From Collinsella sp. (GTDB lineage: Bacteria > Actinomycetota > Coriobacteriia > Coriobacteriales > Coriobacteriaceae): a stretch of 64,000 bases of DNA. The translations under genes were made by a program, and so were the position numbers. Positions within the stretch are counted from its first letter, which is position 1; the number at the start of each line of letters is the position of its first letter. The DNA lies in NCBI GenBank assembly GCA_019414205.1, contig DXML01000005.1, forward strand, positions 1-64,000. The letters are read 5' to 3'. Shown one piece after another: positions 42,655 to 50,786 of the stretch. A model generated the notes under the pieces. It was not told the DNA's origin. It did no database searches and was given only the letters and a program-made list of their open reading frames with translations.

Positions 42655-42690
42655 GCGGGGCCTGCAAGCGCAGCAGGCCCCGCCCTTTTT
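42655..42690 (+). terminator. terminator of the Old Yellow Enzyme gene
   Basis: GCGGGGCCTGC (42655-42665) pairs with GCAGGCCCCGC (42673-42683), followed by CCTTTTT. Confidence 0.9.
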
Positions 42691-43019
42691 GTTTTGCTTC
42701 GGTGGATGGCAATGCGCGGTAATCATGAGGAGTAAGGACGTCTACTGCCTTGCTGATTACTCAAAATTATTGGGGGAGGGGTTAATAACTATATCCTCTA
42801 TGCCAAAGGACATAAAGAGGTGTCAATTTTGTTGACAGGCGAATGACGATTGGCTGCGAGTCAGCTACCAGCGTAAATAATCGATAAAGAAATGTCGTAA
42901 ATTGGTGCCAAATGCCCAGATAACGCCGCGTCTATTTTAATTAACTGCTTTGAGCAAACAGTAAAATGCTACTATCTAACTTGCACGTAAGAAAGCAGAT
43001 TAACGGTTAAGGCTAAGAA
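42691..43019. promoter_or_regulatory. A/T-rich region upstream of the HTH protein, no gene seen
   Basis: About 330 bp of clearly lower GC than its neighbours. It holds a small palindrome TGTCAATTTTGTTGACA (42821-42837) and a weak -10-like TACTAT at 42970-42975. A short frame at 42723-42835 lacks family features. It probably carries the promoter of the gene at 43020. Confidence 0.4.
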
Positions 43020-43424
43020 GTGGCAGGTATGTCGGAAGCAACTAGGACTCGCACGCATGCGCCCGAGGTTAGGCAGCGCGCCGTCGAGATCCTCCAAGAG
43101 GGGGTCGGTCATCGCGCCCTCGCCGCGGAGCTTGGCATTCCCCAGGCCACGGCTCGTCAGTGGGCCCGCGCGTATGCCGTAGGCGGTGCCGACGCCGTTC
43201 TCAACGCCGGTTCGCATCATCACACCTATTCGTACGAAGTTAAGCTCGCCGTGGTCAAGGACCGCTTGGAAAACGGCTTAACAGTTCGCGAGGCCATGAT
43301 CAAGCACAAGATTCCCAGCGAGTCTTCGGTCAAGGCTTGGTGCCGCCAGTATCGCGAGAGCGGTGAGCCCGCGCTGGTTGATAAGCCGCGCGGTCGCAAG
43401 CCGCGCGTTAAAAAGGCGGAATAG
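43020..43424 (+). CDS. double helix-turn-helix protein, insertion-element transposase OrfA-like
   Basis: About 134 residues with two helix-turn-helix segments of the kind found in IS3/IS630-type transposase heads: VRQRAVEILQEGVGHRALAA, then GIPQATARQWARAYAVGG; and VKLAVVKDRLENGLTVREAM, then KIPSESSVKAWCRQYRESG. The C-terminus is basic (KPRGRKPRVKKAE). There is no catalytic DDE partner next to it and no terminal inverted repeats, so it is either a remnant of an insertion element or a stand-alone DNA-binding protein. Translation starts at GTG 43020 or ATG 43029. It is followed by a terminator and stands 290 bp before the hydrogenase operon. Confidence 0.7.
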   Translation: MAGMSEATRTRTHAPEVRQRAVEILQEGVGHRALAAELGIPQATARQWARAYAVGGADAVLNAGSHHHTYSYEVKLAVVKDRLENGLTVREAMIKHKIPSESSVKAWCRQYRESGEPALVDKPRGRKPRVKKAE

Positions 43425-43436
43425 CGAACGGGATGG

Positions 43437-43459
43437 TGCGCCCACAGGGGCGCATTTTT
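43437..43459 (+). terminator. terminator after the HTH gene
   Basis: TGCGCCC (43437-43443) pairs with GGGCGCA (43448-43454), followed by TTTTT. The remaining 250 bp to the hydrogenase start contain no recognisable gene and presumably its promoter. Confidence 0.85.
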
Positions 43460-43711
43460 CTTGCCGCGCCAACTTTTTGGACCGTCGTGAGCCTACTGGA
43501 ACATCCTCCAAAGTGGTTAATAAACCGCGCGCAGTGGCCCGTGCGCCCGCCGCCGCGATAGGGGGAGCGTCGCCTCTCTGCTCCAAAGCGGACAGACTCG
43601 TTACCCCGTACGCCTAAAACTCCCCAGTTGACCGAAAACCCGCCGCCGCTACTCCTCAACTGAGCTATAACGTTAAACAATTGCAGCGTTTTTGCATGGG
43701 GGAGTGATGGT

Positions 43712-46594
43712 ATGACGCTACTGTATTTCCTTACCCTGTTTCCGCTGGTACCGGCGCTGGGCATGCTGCTCGCGCGCGGTGACCGCGCCCGCGATGCGGT
43801 AGGGCTTGTAGGCTCTGGCATCATTATGGCGGTGACGGTTGTAGTCGCCGTCATGTTTTTTGGCACGGGCCCGCAGAGCTTCGAGGTTGCCCCCGGCACC
43901 TCGCATGTGCTCTCGATCATCAGCTCCGTCATCGACGTGATCCTGTGCGCCGTCATCCTGTACAACGCGCGTAAATATAAGAGCACGCTCACCACGGTGC
44001 TCGGCGTGGTGCAGCTGGTGGGTTCGGTTGCCTTCGCTGCTATGACGTTGCCCGCGGCCGAGGTTGTCACCGCCACGCCGCTCTACCTGGACTACATGAG
44101 CGTGATCATGGTCCTCGCCGTCGGCATCGTTGGCAGTCTAATCTGCTTGTATGCCCTGGGCTACATGAAGGACTTCCAGGCCCATGACGAGCACGAGGCC
44201 GCGCTGCGCGGGCAGACCGCGCCCGACCGTCGCCCGCAGTTCCTGGCGCTCATGTTCCTGTTCCTCTCGGCCATGTTCGTCATCGTGACGAGCGACAACC
44301 TTGAGTGGCTGTTCTGCGGCTGGGAAATCACCACCGTGTGTTCGTTCCTTATGATTGGCTACACGCGTACGCCCGAGGCCATCAAGAACGCCTTTACCCA
44401 AATCATCCTCAACATGCTGGGCGGCATCGCGTTTTTGGCCGGACTTATGTATCTGCACGTTAACGGCATGCCGCTGACCATCTCGGGCATGATCGAGCTT
44501 TCCGGCACCGGAACCGCGCAGTCCGCGCTGCTGGTGATGCCGGTCATCCTGTTGTCGCTCGCCGCGCTCACCAAGGCCGCACAGATGCCGTTCCACACTT
44601 GGCTGTTGGGTGCCATGGTTGCACCCACTCCCACGAGCGCCCTGCTGCACTCGTCAACCATGGTCAAAGCCGGCGTGTTCCTGATGGTCAAGCTGAGCCC
44701 ACTCTATGCCATCTACCCCGTGACCGGCTTTATGGTCACGAGTGTGGGTGCCATCACGTTTTTGCTCGCTGCACTCATGGCCATCTCGCAGAGCAACGCC
44801 AAACGCGTGCTCGCGTACTCCACCATTTCCAACTTGGGCCTCATCAGTGCCTGCTTGGGTGTCGGCGCGCCCGAGGCCGTATGGGCGGCCATCTTCCTGA
44901 TCTTGTTCCATACGGTGGCCAAGTCGCTGCTGTTCCTGTGCGTGGGCACGGCCGAGCATCATATCGGCAGCCGCAATATCGAGGACATGGACGGCATGTT
45001 CAGCCGCATGCCGCACCTGACGCGTCTGATGATGCTGGGCATTATGGGCATGTTTGTGGCGCCGTTTGGCATGCTCGTGTCCAAGTGGGGCGCCCTGGTG
45101 GCGTTTGCGCAGACCGGCAACGTGCTCATGATCATGGTGCTTGCCTTTGGCTCGGCCGCGACGTTTTACTTCTGGGGCAAGTGGCTTGCCAAGCTTTCGG
45201 GCGTCGACCCCACGGCTCAAAACGTTGAGGTCAATGTCCATAAGACCGAATGGATGGCCCTCAACACCATCGCCGCGCTGCTGATTCTGTGCTGCGTGGC
45301 GTTTCCGGTTATCTCGAGCGGTCTGGTGTCGCCTTACTTGGCCATGGTGTTTGGCCGCGTGCCGTACGTTATTGGCAAGGACGCCATGTATCTGATGGTG
45401 GTTATCGTGGCTTTTATCGCCGTGGTGCTGCTGACGTCATTCCGCGTGAGCAACAAACCGCACGTCAACGTGTACCTTTCGGGCGTGGGAACCGACAAAT
45501 ATCGCCATTTCCGCGGCTCGATGGGACACGAGGTGAAGGCCGAAAAGCGCAATTGGTACTCGGAGGACGCCCTTGGCGAGAAGCGTATTGGCCCCGCGGG
45601 TAGCGTCGTATGCTGCAGCATTATCTTGTTTGCGCTGCTGTGTTGCGCATGGATTGGGCCCGAGCGGCTTGCCATGAGCACGCCCTCGGTGCTGCGCGGC
45701 AAGTATTTCGAAGGTTCGGGCGTCGTGGGCATCTTTATTGGCACCGTGGCGTTTGCCTTGCTGGCGCCGCTTGCGGGCGGCTTGATCGACGGCATCGACC
45801 GCAAACTTTCGGCTCGCATGCAGGGCCGCGTGGGCCCGCGCCTGCTGCAGCCCTTCTACGACGTTGCCAAGCTGCTGCGCAAGGCCCCTGCCAGCGTAAA
45901 CACCATGGACGATACCTATATGGCGTGCGCGCTCATCTTTACCGTCGTGGGCGGCGGCATCTTTGTGTCGGGCTCCAACACGCTGCTGTGCGCTTTTATG
46001 GTGACGCTCGCCGCGATCTTTGTGGTGCTGGCGTCCGCCTCGACGCAAAGCCCGTTTGCGCAGGTCGGCGCCGATCGCGAGCTGCTGCAGGTTATGAGCT
46101 ACGAGCCCGCCGTTCTGCTGATGAGCGTGGGCCTGTATCTCGCCACCGATAGCTTCGATTCCATCGCCGTGACCGGGCAGTCGGCGCCCATCATCGTGTA
46201 CAGTGCGCCCATTTTCCTGGCGCTGCTTGCGGTGCTCACCATCAAGCTACGCAAGTCGCCGTTTGACCTTTCGTACTCGCATCACGCGCATCAGGAGATT
46301 GTCCAGGGCGTCGCCACCGAGATGAGCGGCGGCACGCTGGCCAAGATGACCCTTATGCACTGGTGCGAGACCGTGCTGTTTTTGATGTGGGTGGGCATGT
46401 TCTTTGTTTGGGACAACCCGGTGAGCTGGGTCGTAGCCCTGGTCGTGATGGCCGCGACGTATTTTGTCGAGGTGCTGATCGACAACACCTTCGCACGCAG
46501 CACCTGGCGCAGCTGCTTTAAGCTCGGCTGGGGCGTGGCGCTGGTGTTTGGCCTGCTCAACCTTATGCCCATCCTCGTCGACGTGTTTATTTAG
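43712..46594 (+). CDS. fused membrane subunit of Ech-type hydrogenase (EchA-EchB)
   Basis: The 960-residue protein unites two subunits usually made separately. Residues 1 to about 650 form the ion-translocating antiporter-like subunit (NuoL/HyfB/EchA family; AALTKAAQMPFHTWLLGAM, then APTPTSALLHSSTMVKAGVF with the conserved Lys). Residues of about 665-960 form the NuoH/HycD/EchB-type subunit (MQGRVGPRLLQPFYDVAKLL, SPFAQVGADRELLQVMSYEP, KSPFDLSYSHHAHQEIVQG). It anchors the hydrogenase in the membrane and couples ferredoxin oxidation to H+ or Na+ export. It has roughly twenty membrane segments. ATG 43712 is preceded by GGGGGAG. It is the first gene of a five-gene operon. Confidence 0.92.
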   Translation: MTLLYFLTLFPLVPALGMLLARGDRARDAVGLVGSGIIMAVTVVVAVMFFGTGPQSFEVAPGTSHVLSIISSVIDVILCAVILYNARKYKSTLTTVLGVVQLVGSVAFAAMTLPAAEVVTATPLYLDYMSVIMVLAVGIVGSLICLYALGYMKDFQAHDEHEAALRGQTAPDRRPQFLALMFLFLSAMFVIVTSDNLEWLFCGWEITTVCSFLMIGYTRTPEAIKNAFTQIILNMLGGIAFLAGLMYLHVNGMPLTISGMIELSGTGTAQSALLVMPVILLSLAALTKAAQMPFHTWLLGAMVAPTPTSALLHSSTMVKAGVFLMVKLSPLYAIYPVTGFMVTSVGAITFLLAALMAISQSNAKRVLAYSTISNLGLISACLGVGAPEAVWAAIFLILFHTVAKSLLFLCVGTAEHHIGSRNIEDMDGMFSRMPHLTRLMMLGIMGMFVAPFGMLVSKWGALVAFAQTGNVLMIMVLAFGSAATFYFWGKWLAKLSGVDPTAQNVEVNVHKTEWMALNTIAALLILCCVAFPVISSGLVSPYLAMVFGRVPYVIGKDAMYLMVVIVAFIAVVLLTSFRVSNKPHVNVYLSGVGTDKYRHFRGSMGHEVKAEKRNWYSEDALGEKRIGPAGSVVCCSIILFALLCCAWIGPERLAMSTPSVLRGKYFEGSGVVGIFIGTVAFALLAPLAGGLIDGIDRKLSARMQGRVGPRLLQPFYDVAKLLRKAPASVNTMDDTYMACALIFTVVGGGIFVSGSNTLLCAFMVTLAAIFVVLASASTQSPFAQVGADRELLQVMSYEPAVLLMSVGLYLATDSFDSIAVTGQSAPIIVYSAPIFLALLAVLTIKLRKSPFDLSYSHHAHQEIVQGVATEMSGGTLAKMTLMHWCETVLFLMWVGMFFVWDNPVSWVVALVVMAATYFVEVLIDNTFARSTWRSCFKLGWGVALVFGLLNLMPILVDVFI

Positions 46595-46606
46595 GAGGCG
46601 GCATCC

Positions 46607-47227
46607 ATGGATCATAAAATGTCGCGCTCGCCGTGGGTTATTCATTACGACGGCTCGAGCTGCAACGGATGCGATATCGAGGTGCTGGCCTCGCTCACGC
46701 CGCTGTTCGATGCGGAGCGCTTTGGCGTGGTCAATACCGGCAACCCCAAGCATGCGGACATCTTTTTGGTGACGGGCTCGGTCAACGCTCAGAACTTGCC
46801 TGTCGTGCGCCAGATTTACAACCAGATGCTCGAGCCCAAGTGCGTGGTGGCCTGCGGTATCTGCGCGTGCTCGGGCGGCGTGTTCCGCGATGCCTACAAC
46901 GTGATCGGCGGCGTGGACCGCGCGATTCCCGTGGACGTGTACGCGCCCGGATGCGCCATTCGCCCCGAGACCGTGATCGATGCCATCGTGGAGGCGTGCG
47001 GCATCCTGGACCAGAAGGAGGCCGTGATGCGCGCCGGCGGCGATCCGCTTACCGTGGGCGGTGCCGCTACCTGGGACGGTGGCGTTGAGCTGGGCGAGGA
47101 CGGGTTTGTGGCTGCGGGGGCCGGGGCTGGGGCCGCCGCCGGTGACGCACCTGTCGGGAAGCCCGTCGCTGGCGACGCGCCTACTGGGACGCCCGCCGCA
47201 CCCGCCGCTGCAAAGGAGGCCGAGTAA
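46607..47227 (+). CDS. Ech-type hydrogenase small subunit (EchC, NuoB-like)
   Basis: The 206-residue protein carries the proximal [4Fe-4S] cluster of the hydrogenase. Cysteine motifs: SSCNGCDIEVLA (residues 18-29), CVVACGICACSGG (about 83-95) and YAPGCAIRPE (about 118-127), as in the NuoB/HycG/EchC family. The core ends near residue 150; an Ala/Gly/Pro-rich tail of about 50 residues follows, which the family lacks. ATG 46607 has AGGAGG upstream. The stop codon overlaps the start of the next gene (TAATG). Confidence 0.92.
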   Translation: MDHKMSRSPWVIHYDGSSCNGCDIEVLASLTPLFDAERFGVVNTGNPKHADIFLVTGSVNAQNLPVVRQIYNQMLEPKCVVACGICACSGGVFRDAYNVIGGVDRAIPVDVYAPGCAIRPETVIDAIVEACGILDQKEAVMRAGGDPLTVGGAATWDGGVELGEDGFVAAGAGAGAAAGDAPVGKPVAGDAPTGTPAAPAAAKEAE

Positions 47228-47928
47228 TGCAAAAGGCAATCTATACCACCGTCGGGATCGACGAGCTCCTGTCGCATGTCCAGGCGCTCAAGGGCGCCGG
47301 CGCGCGCTTTGTGCAGATGCATGCCGAGCGCAACGTCGACGACGGATCGTATCGCTTGGTCTATACGTTTATCAACGTTCGCGCTGCTCAGGAACATATT
47401 GCGCAGGACGGCAGCTATGCGATCGAGAACCTGGTGGTTGAGGGCATCGACCAGTACCAGGAGATTCCGTCCATCAGCTCGTACTATCCGGCGGTGTTCC
47501 CGTTTGAAAACGAAGCGCACGATCTGTTTGGTCTTGCCATCACCGATATGCAAATCGACTTTAAGGGCTTTTTCTACCAGGTCTCGACTGCCGAACCCAT
47601 GAGCGTTATCACACCCGAGGTGAAGGCCGCGCGTGAGAAGGCCATGAAAGTCCGCGCGGCCGCCGAGGCCAAGGCGCGCAAGGCCTCTCCCGCAGCCGCC
47701 GCTGCCGCTGCTGCCACGGGCGCTGGCGATGCCGCGGGCGCTGCCGTCGCTCAGCCCACTGCGGTTGCCGGCTCCGATGCTCAGCACGATGAAGCTGCCG
47801 CCAAGGCCGCACTTAAAGCCGCCGAGATGGAGGCAAAGCTCGCCGCCATGGACCCCGAGAAAGCGGCCAAGGTCCGCGCGGCGCTTGCCGCCAAGGCCGC
47901 CCGCGACAAGCAGAAAAAGGAGGCGTAA
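47227..47928 (+). CDS. Ech-type hydrogenase subunit of the NuoC family (EchD)
   Basis: The 233-residue protein has a NuoC-like domain in its first 125 residues (SYRLVYTFINVRAAQEHIAQ, SISSYYPAVFPFENEAHDLF, a close match to the family's ER.. .DLFGI box, and GLAITDMQIDFKGFFY). The remaining 105 residues are Ala/Lys/Glu-rich low complexity, likely a helical tail. It links small and large subunits in the peripheral arm. Starts by a one-base overlap with the previous gene. Confidence 0.87.
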   Translation: MQKAIYTTVGIDELLSHVQALKGAGARFVQMHAERNVDDGSYRLVYTFINVRAAQEHIAQDGSYAIENLVVEGIDQYQEIPSISSYYPAVFPFENEAHDLFGLAITDMQIDFKGFFYQVSTAEPMSVITPEVKAAREKAMKVRAAAEAKARKASPAAAAAAAATGAGDAAGAAVAQPTAVAGSDAQHDEAAAKAALKAAEMEAKLAAMDPEKAAKVRAALAAKAARDKQKKEA

Positions 47929-47933
47929 GGTCC

Positions 47934-49022
47934 ATGGCACATCGCTCCGTTATTCCGTTTGGCCCGCAGCACCCGGTGCTGCCCGAGCCGCTTCATCTGG
48001 ACCTGGTGATCGAGGACGACCGCGTCATCGAGGCAATTCCGCAGATCGGCTTTGTGCACCGCGGGCTCGAGAAGCTCACCGAAAAGCGCGATATGCACCA
48101 GTTTGGCTATATCGCCGAGCGCATCTGCGGCATTTGCGCCGTGGGCCATAGTTGCGGCTATGCCAGCGCCTGCGAGCGCATGCTCGACATCGAGGTGCCT
48201 GGCCGTGTGCAGTATATCCGCACCATTTTGCACGAGCTTTCGCGCATTCACTCGCATCTGCTGTGGCTGGGCCTGCTCGCCGATGCCTTTGGCTTCGAGG
48301 CGCTGTTCTATCGTTCGTGGACCCTGCGCGAGCAGATTCTCAAGATCTTTGAGAGCACGTGCGGCGGGCGCGTGATTCTGTCGATTAACGAGATCGGCGG
48401 CCTTAAGCACGATATCGAGGACTCCGAGCTGGCGGGCATTGTCCAGACGCTCGAAGCCATGCGTCCCGACTACGAGGCCCTGGTGCATACGTTTTTGGAC
48501 GATGACAGCTGCGGCGAGCGCCTGCATGGCGTGGGCTCAATCAGCAAGAAGGACGCGCTGGATCTGTCGATGGTCGGTCCGTTCGGTCGCGCCTCGGGCG
48601 TGGATTACGACGTGCGCATGTTTGGCGACGGCGCCTATGCGGATCTGGCCGCGTTTGAACCCATCGTGGCGACCGACGGCGACTGCTATGCCCGCTGCCA
48701 GGTGCGTTGCGCCGAGGTCACGCAGGCCATGGATATCATCAAGGAGCTTGTCGGTAAGATTCCACACGACGGCATCGGCGGGCGCACCAAGCTTACGCCG
48801 GCCGACGGCGCGCGCGGCGAGGTTGTGATTGAACAGCCGCGCGGCGAGGCGTACTACTATGTACGCGGCAACGGCACCAAGAACCTGGACCGTTTTCGCG
48901 TGCGAACGCCGACGTCGCAAAACCTGGCGGGTCTGACACATGCGCTGCAGGGCGTGCTCCTTGCCAACGTGCCCATGATTATCCTGACCATCGACCCCTG
49001 CATTAGCTGCACGGAAAGGTAG
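47934..49022 (+). CDS. Ech-type [NiFe] hydrogenase large subunit (EchE)
   Basis: The 362-residue protein holds the NiFe active site: N-terminal RICGICAVGHSCGY (about residues 63-76) and C-terminal DPCISC, giving four cysteine ligands. It ends three residues later with TER, so there is no C-terminal peptide to be removed by a maturation protease, as described for some group 4 enzymes such as CooH. The middle contains IHSHLLWLGLLADAFG and EIGGLKHDIE. It reduces protons to H2 or the reverse. No maturation (hyp) genes are in this window. Confidence 0.94.
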   Translation: MAHRSVIPFGPQHPVLPEPLHLDLVIEDDRVIEAIPQIGFVHRGLEKLTEKRDMHQFGYIAERICGICAVGHSCGYASACERMLDIEVPGRVQYIRTILHELSRIHSHLLWLGLLADAFGFEALFYRSWTLREQILKIFESTCGGRVILSINEIGGLKHDIEDSELAGIVQTLEAMRPDYEALVHTFLDDDSCGERLHGVGSISKKDALDLSMVGPFGRASGVDYDVRMFGDGAYADLAAFEPIVATDGDCYARCQVRCAEVTQAMDIIKELVGKIPHDGIGGRTKLTPADGARGEVVIEQPRGEAYYYVRGNGTKNLDRFRVRTPTSQNLAGLTHALQGVLLANVPMIILTIDPCISCTER

Positions 49023-49029
49023 GCGCGGC

Positions 49030-49371
49030 ATGAGTTTGCTGACATTTGCCAAGACGGCCTTGGGCTCTATGGTCAAGCAGCCGGTTACGGTGTGCTATCC
49101 GCAGGAGGGGCTGACGGCACCCGAGCGCTTGCGCGGGCATATCGTCAATGACATGGATGTGTGCATCTGCTGCGGCATGTGCGCGCGTCGCTGCCCGGCG
49201 GGCGCGCTTTCGGTCGATCGCAAGGGCGGCACCTGGTCGATTGACCCGTACGCCTGCGTGGTGTGCGGCGAGTGCATCGAAAGCTGCCCCAAGCACTGCC
49301 TGACTATGGACACCGCCCGTACTCCGGTTGCGGCGGATAAGACTCCCACGGTAGAAACCAAGCCGGAATAA
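49030..49371 (+). CDS. Ech-type hydrogenase ferredoxin subunit (EchF)
   Basis: The 113-residue protein has two [4Fe-4S] motifs, CICCGMCARRCPAG and CVVCGECIESCPKHC, as in NuoI/EchF. It relays electrons from ferredoxin to the small subunit. Its C-terminal 15 residues are Thr/Pro-rich. It is the last gene of the operon and is followed by a hairpin at 49381-49412. Confidence 0.93.
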   Translation: MSLLTFAKTALGSMVKQPVTVCYPQEGLTAPERLRGHIVNDMDVCICCGMCARRCPAGALSVDRKGGTWSIDPYACVVCGECIESCPKHCLTMDTARTPVAADKTPTVETKPE

Positions 49372-49380
49372 CGCGAAGAC

Positions 49381-49412
49381 GGGCCGGTGGGGCAAAAATG
49401 CCCCACCGGCCC
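49381..49412 (+). terminator. hairpin after the hydrogenase operon
   Basis: Perfect 14-base arms GGGCCGGTGGGGCA (49381-49394) and its complement (49399-49412) with an AAAA loop. There is no T tract on the plus strand, so it may be a terminator or a 3'-stabilising hairpin. Confidence 0.7.
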
Positions 49413-49444
49413 CGCGCGTGAACGCGCGGCTGAACCGCCGAGAA

Positions 49445-49598
49445 CAAAACTATGCCGGATTACGGGGCCAGATAGCGAACCTTCGACCATACAGAAAATC
49501 GCAAAAACAAAACCGCAGGTAGACGAGCTGTCATCTTGCAGAAAACGCGGGTATGGATGGGGATCCTGAGTTTGGCCCCGTAATCCGGCATAGTTTTG
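49445..49598. repeat. long inverted-repeat element B (type 1 arms)
   Basis: Perfect 26-base arms (49445-49470 and 49573-49598; core CAAAACTATGCCGGATTACG) with 102 bases inside. Compared with element A a T is changed to A in one arm and the complementary change occurs in the other. The interior has CGACCATAC/GTATGGAT half-stems and CGCAGGTAGA at 49514-49523. Confidence 0.85.
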
Positions 49599-49690
49599 AA
49601 ATGCCGCCATATCCGTAACATCCCTTGATCTCCCATGGACAGAGGGAAACGGATCATTTTGGCCTTGCGAGGGCTGCCACGTGACCCGTC

Positions 49691-49852
49691 TGCCATGAAA
49701 TGGGCCCATCTACTACGTTTAAGCCGCTATCCTCAACCATGGCAAGTAATGCGAAATAAAAATCGCAGGTAGAACGCCTGCGATTTTGCATGAAAAGCGG
49801 GTATGGTCGGGGGTATCGAGTCAAACGTAGTAGATGGGCCGATTTCGTGGCG
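49691..49852. repeat. long inverted-repeat element C (type 2 arms)
   Basis: Thirty-base arms with three mismatches (49691-49720 and 49823-49852; core GGCCCATCTACTACGTTT, 18 bases perfect). The interior has an AACCAT/ATGGTC half-stem and a nested hairpin ATCGCAGG...CCTGCGAT holding CGCAGGTAGA at 49764-49773. Confidence 0.85.
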
Positions 49853-49942
49853 AGCGCTGTCAGCCGGTTTCCGCGGGTGGAAGAAAATGGATCATTTTGG
49901 TCCCGCGAGGCTTGCGGAGGCACTCGTGCAGGGCCGCCCGAA

Positions 49943-50096
49943 CAAAACTATGCCGGTTTACTACGATGAATTCGACATTCCCGACCATGACTGCATTTTT
50001 CTAAATATTGCAAGCGTTCTACCTGCGGTTTTGTAAGCGCGCAATTTGCCGTGGTCGAAGGTGGGCGATTCATCGTAGTAAACCGACATAGTTTTG
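49943..50096. repeat. long inverted-repeat element E (hybrid arms)
   Basis: Twenty-nine-base arms with one mismatch (49943-49971 and 50068-50096). The outer half matches type 1 (CAAAACTATGCCGGTTTAC) and the inner half continues CTACGATGAAT, resembling the CTACTACG of type 2. The interior has CGACCATG/CGTGGTCG half-stems and the shared motif at 50018-50027 (minus). Confidence 0.84.
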
Positions 50097-50156
50097 AAAT
50101 GGCATTAACTCGGTAGCAGCCATTTTGCTATGCCGGGGCGGTTGGCCGTTGGGTAA

Positions 50157-50786
50157 TTACCCTCGCAGGTAGGCGATGGCGATCTGCGTGCGGTTGCGCA
50201 GGCCCATTTTGGCCAGGATCGAGCTGATGTGATTGCGCACGGTGCCTTCGCCCATATAGGCGGTGGCAGCGATCTCCTTGTTGTCGAGGCCGCGGGCGAT
50301 GAGCTCGGCGACTTCGAACTCGCGGTCGGTCAGGCTGACAAAGGCCGCGGGCCGGCGGAGGGTGCCCGACTCGACGCCCGTTCCGTCAAAATCGATGTCC
50401 TCGATTGCCCTGCCCTCGAGTACGCGCTTACCGTCCATAACCTGCGCCAACGCCGGTGGAATGGCGGCGACATCGGTTTTGATCAGATAGCCGCGGGCAC
50501 CCAGTTTGAGCGCCGACACAATGTACTCGTCATCCGAGAATGTCGTCAGAAACACCACGCGCGCCGCAGGGTCGCGCTCAAGGATCTCGCGTGCCGCCGA
50601 AAGGCCGTCGCGCCCCGGCATCTGAATGTCGAGCAGTGCGATATCGGGCGTGTGTTCGGCATGGAGCGAAACCGCGTCGTTGCCGTTGGCGCCGGTGCCC
50701 ACTACCTCGATCTGCGGCTGGGCGCCCAGGATAATCTTGAGCGAATCGACCACCAAGCGGTCGTCGTCGACAACAATGAGCCTCAT
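50157..50786 (-). CDS. response regulator, NarL/LuxR type
   Basis: The 209-residue protein has a receiver domain (VDDDRLVVDSLK with acidic pocket, phosphoacceptor Asp in IALLDIQMPGRDG at about residue 54, Thr in FLTTFSDDEY, Lys in LIKTD) and a C-terminal LuxR helix-turn-helix (LTDREFEVAELIARGLDNKE, then GTVRNHISSILAKMGLRNRT). Its start overlaps the kinase stop by ATGA, so the two are translationally coupled. It lies divergent from the ABC-2 exporter genes, the likely targets. Confidence 0.93.
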   Translation of the reverse strand: MRLIVVDDDRLVVDSLKIILGAQPQIEVVGTGANGNDAVSLHAEHTPDIALLDIQMPGRDGLSAAREILERDPAARVVFLTTFSDDEYIVSALKLGARGYLIKTDVAAIPPALAQVMDGKRVLEGRAIEDIDFDGTGVESGTLRRPAAFVSLTDREFEVAELIARGLDNKEIAATAYMGEGTVRNHISSILAKMGLRNRTQIAIAYLRG

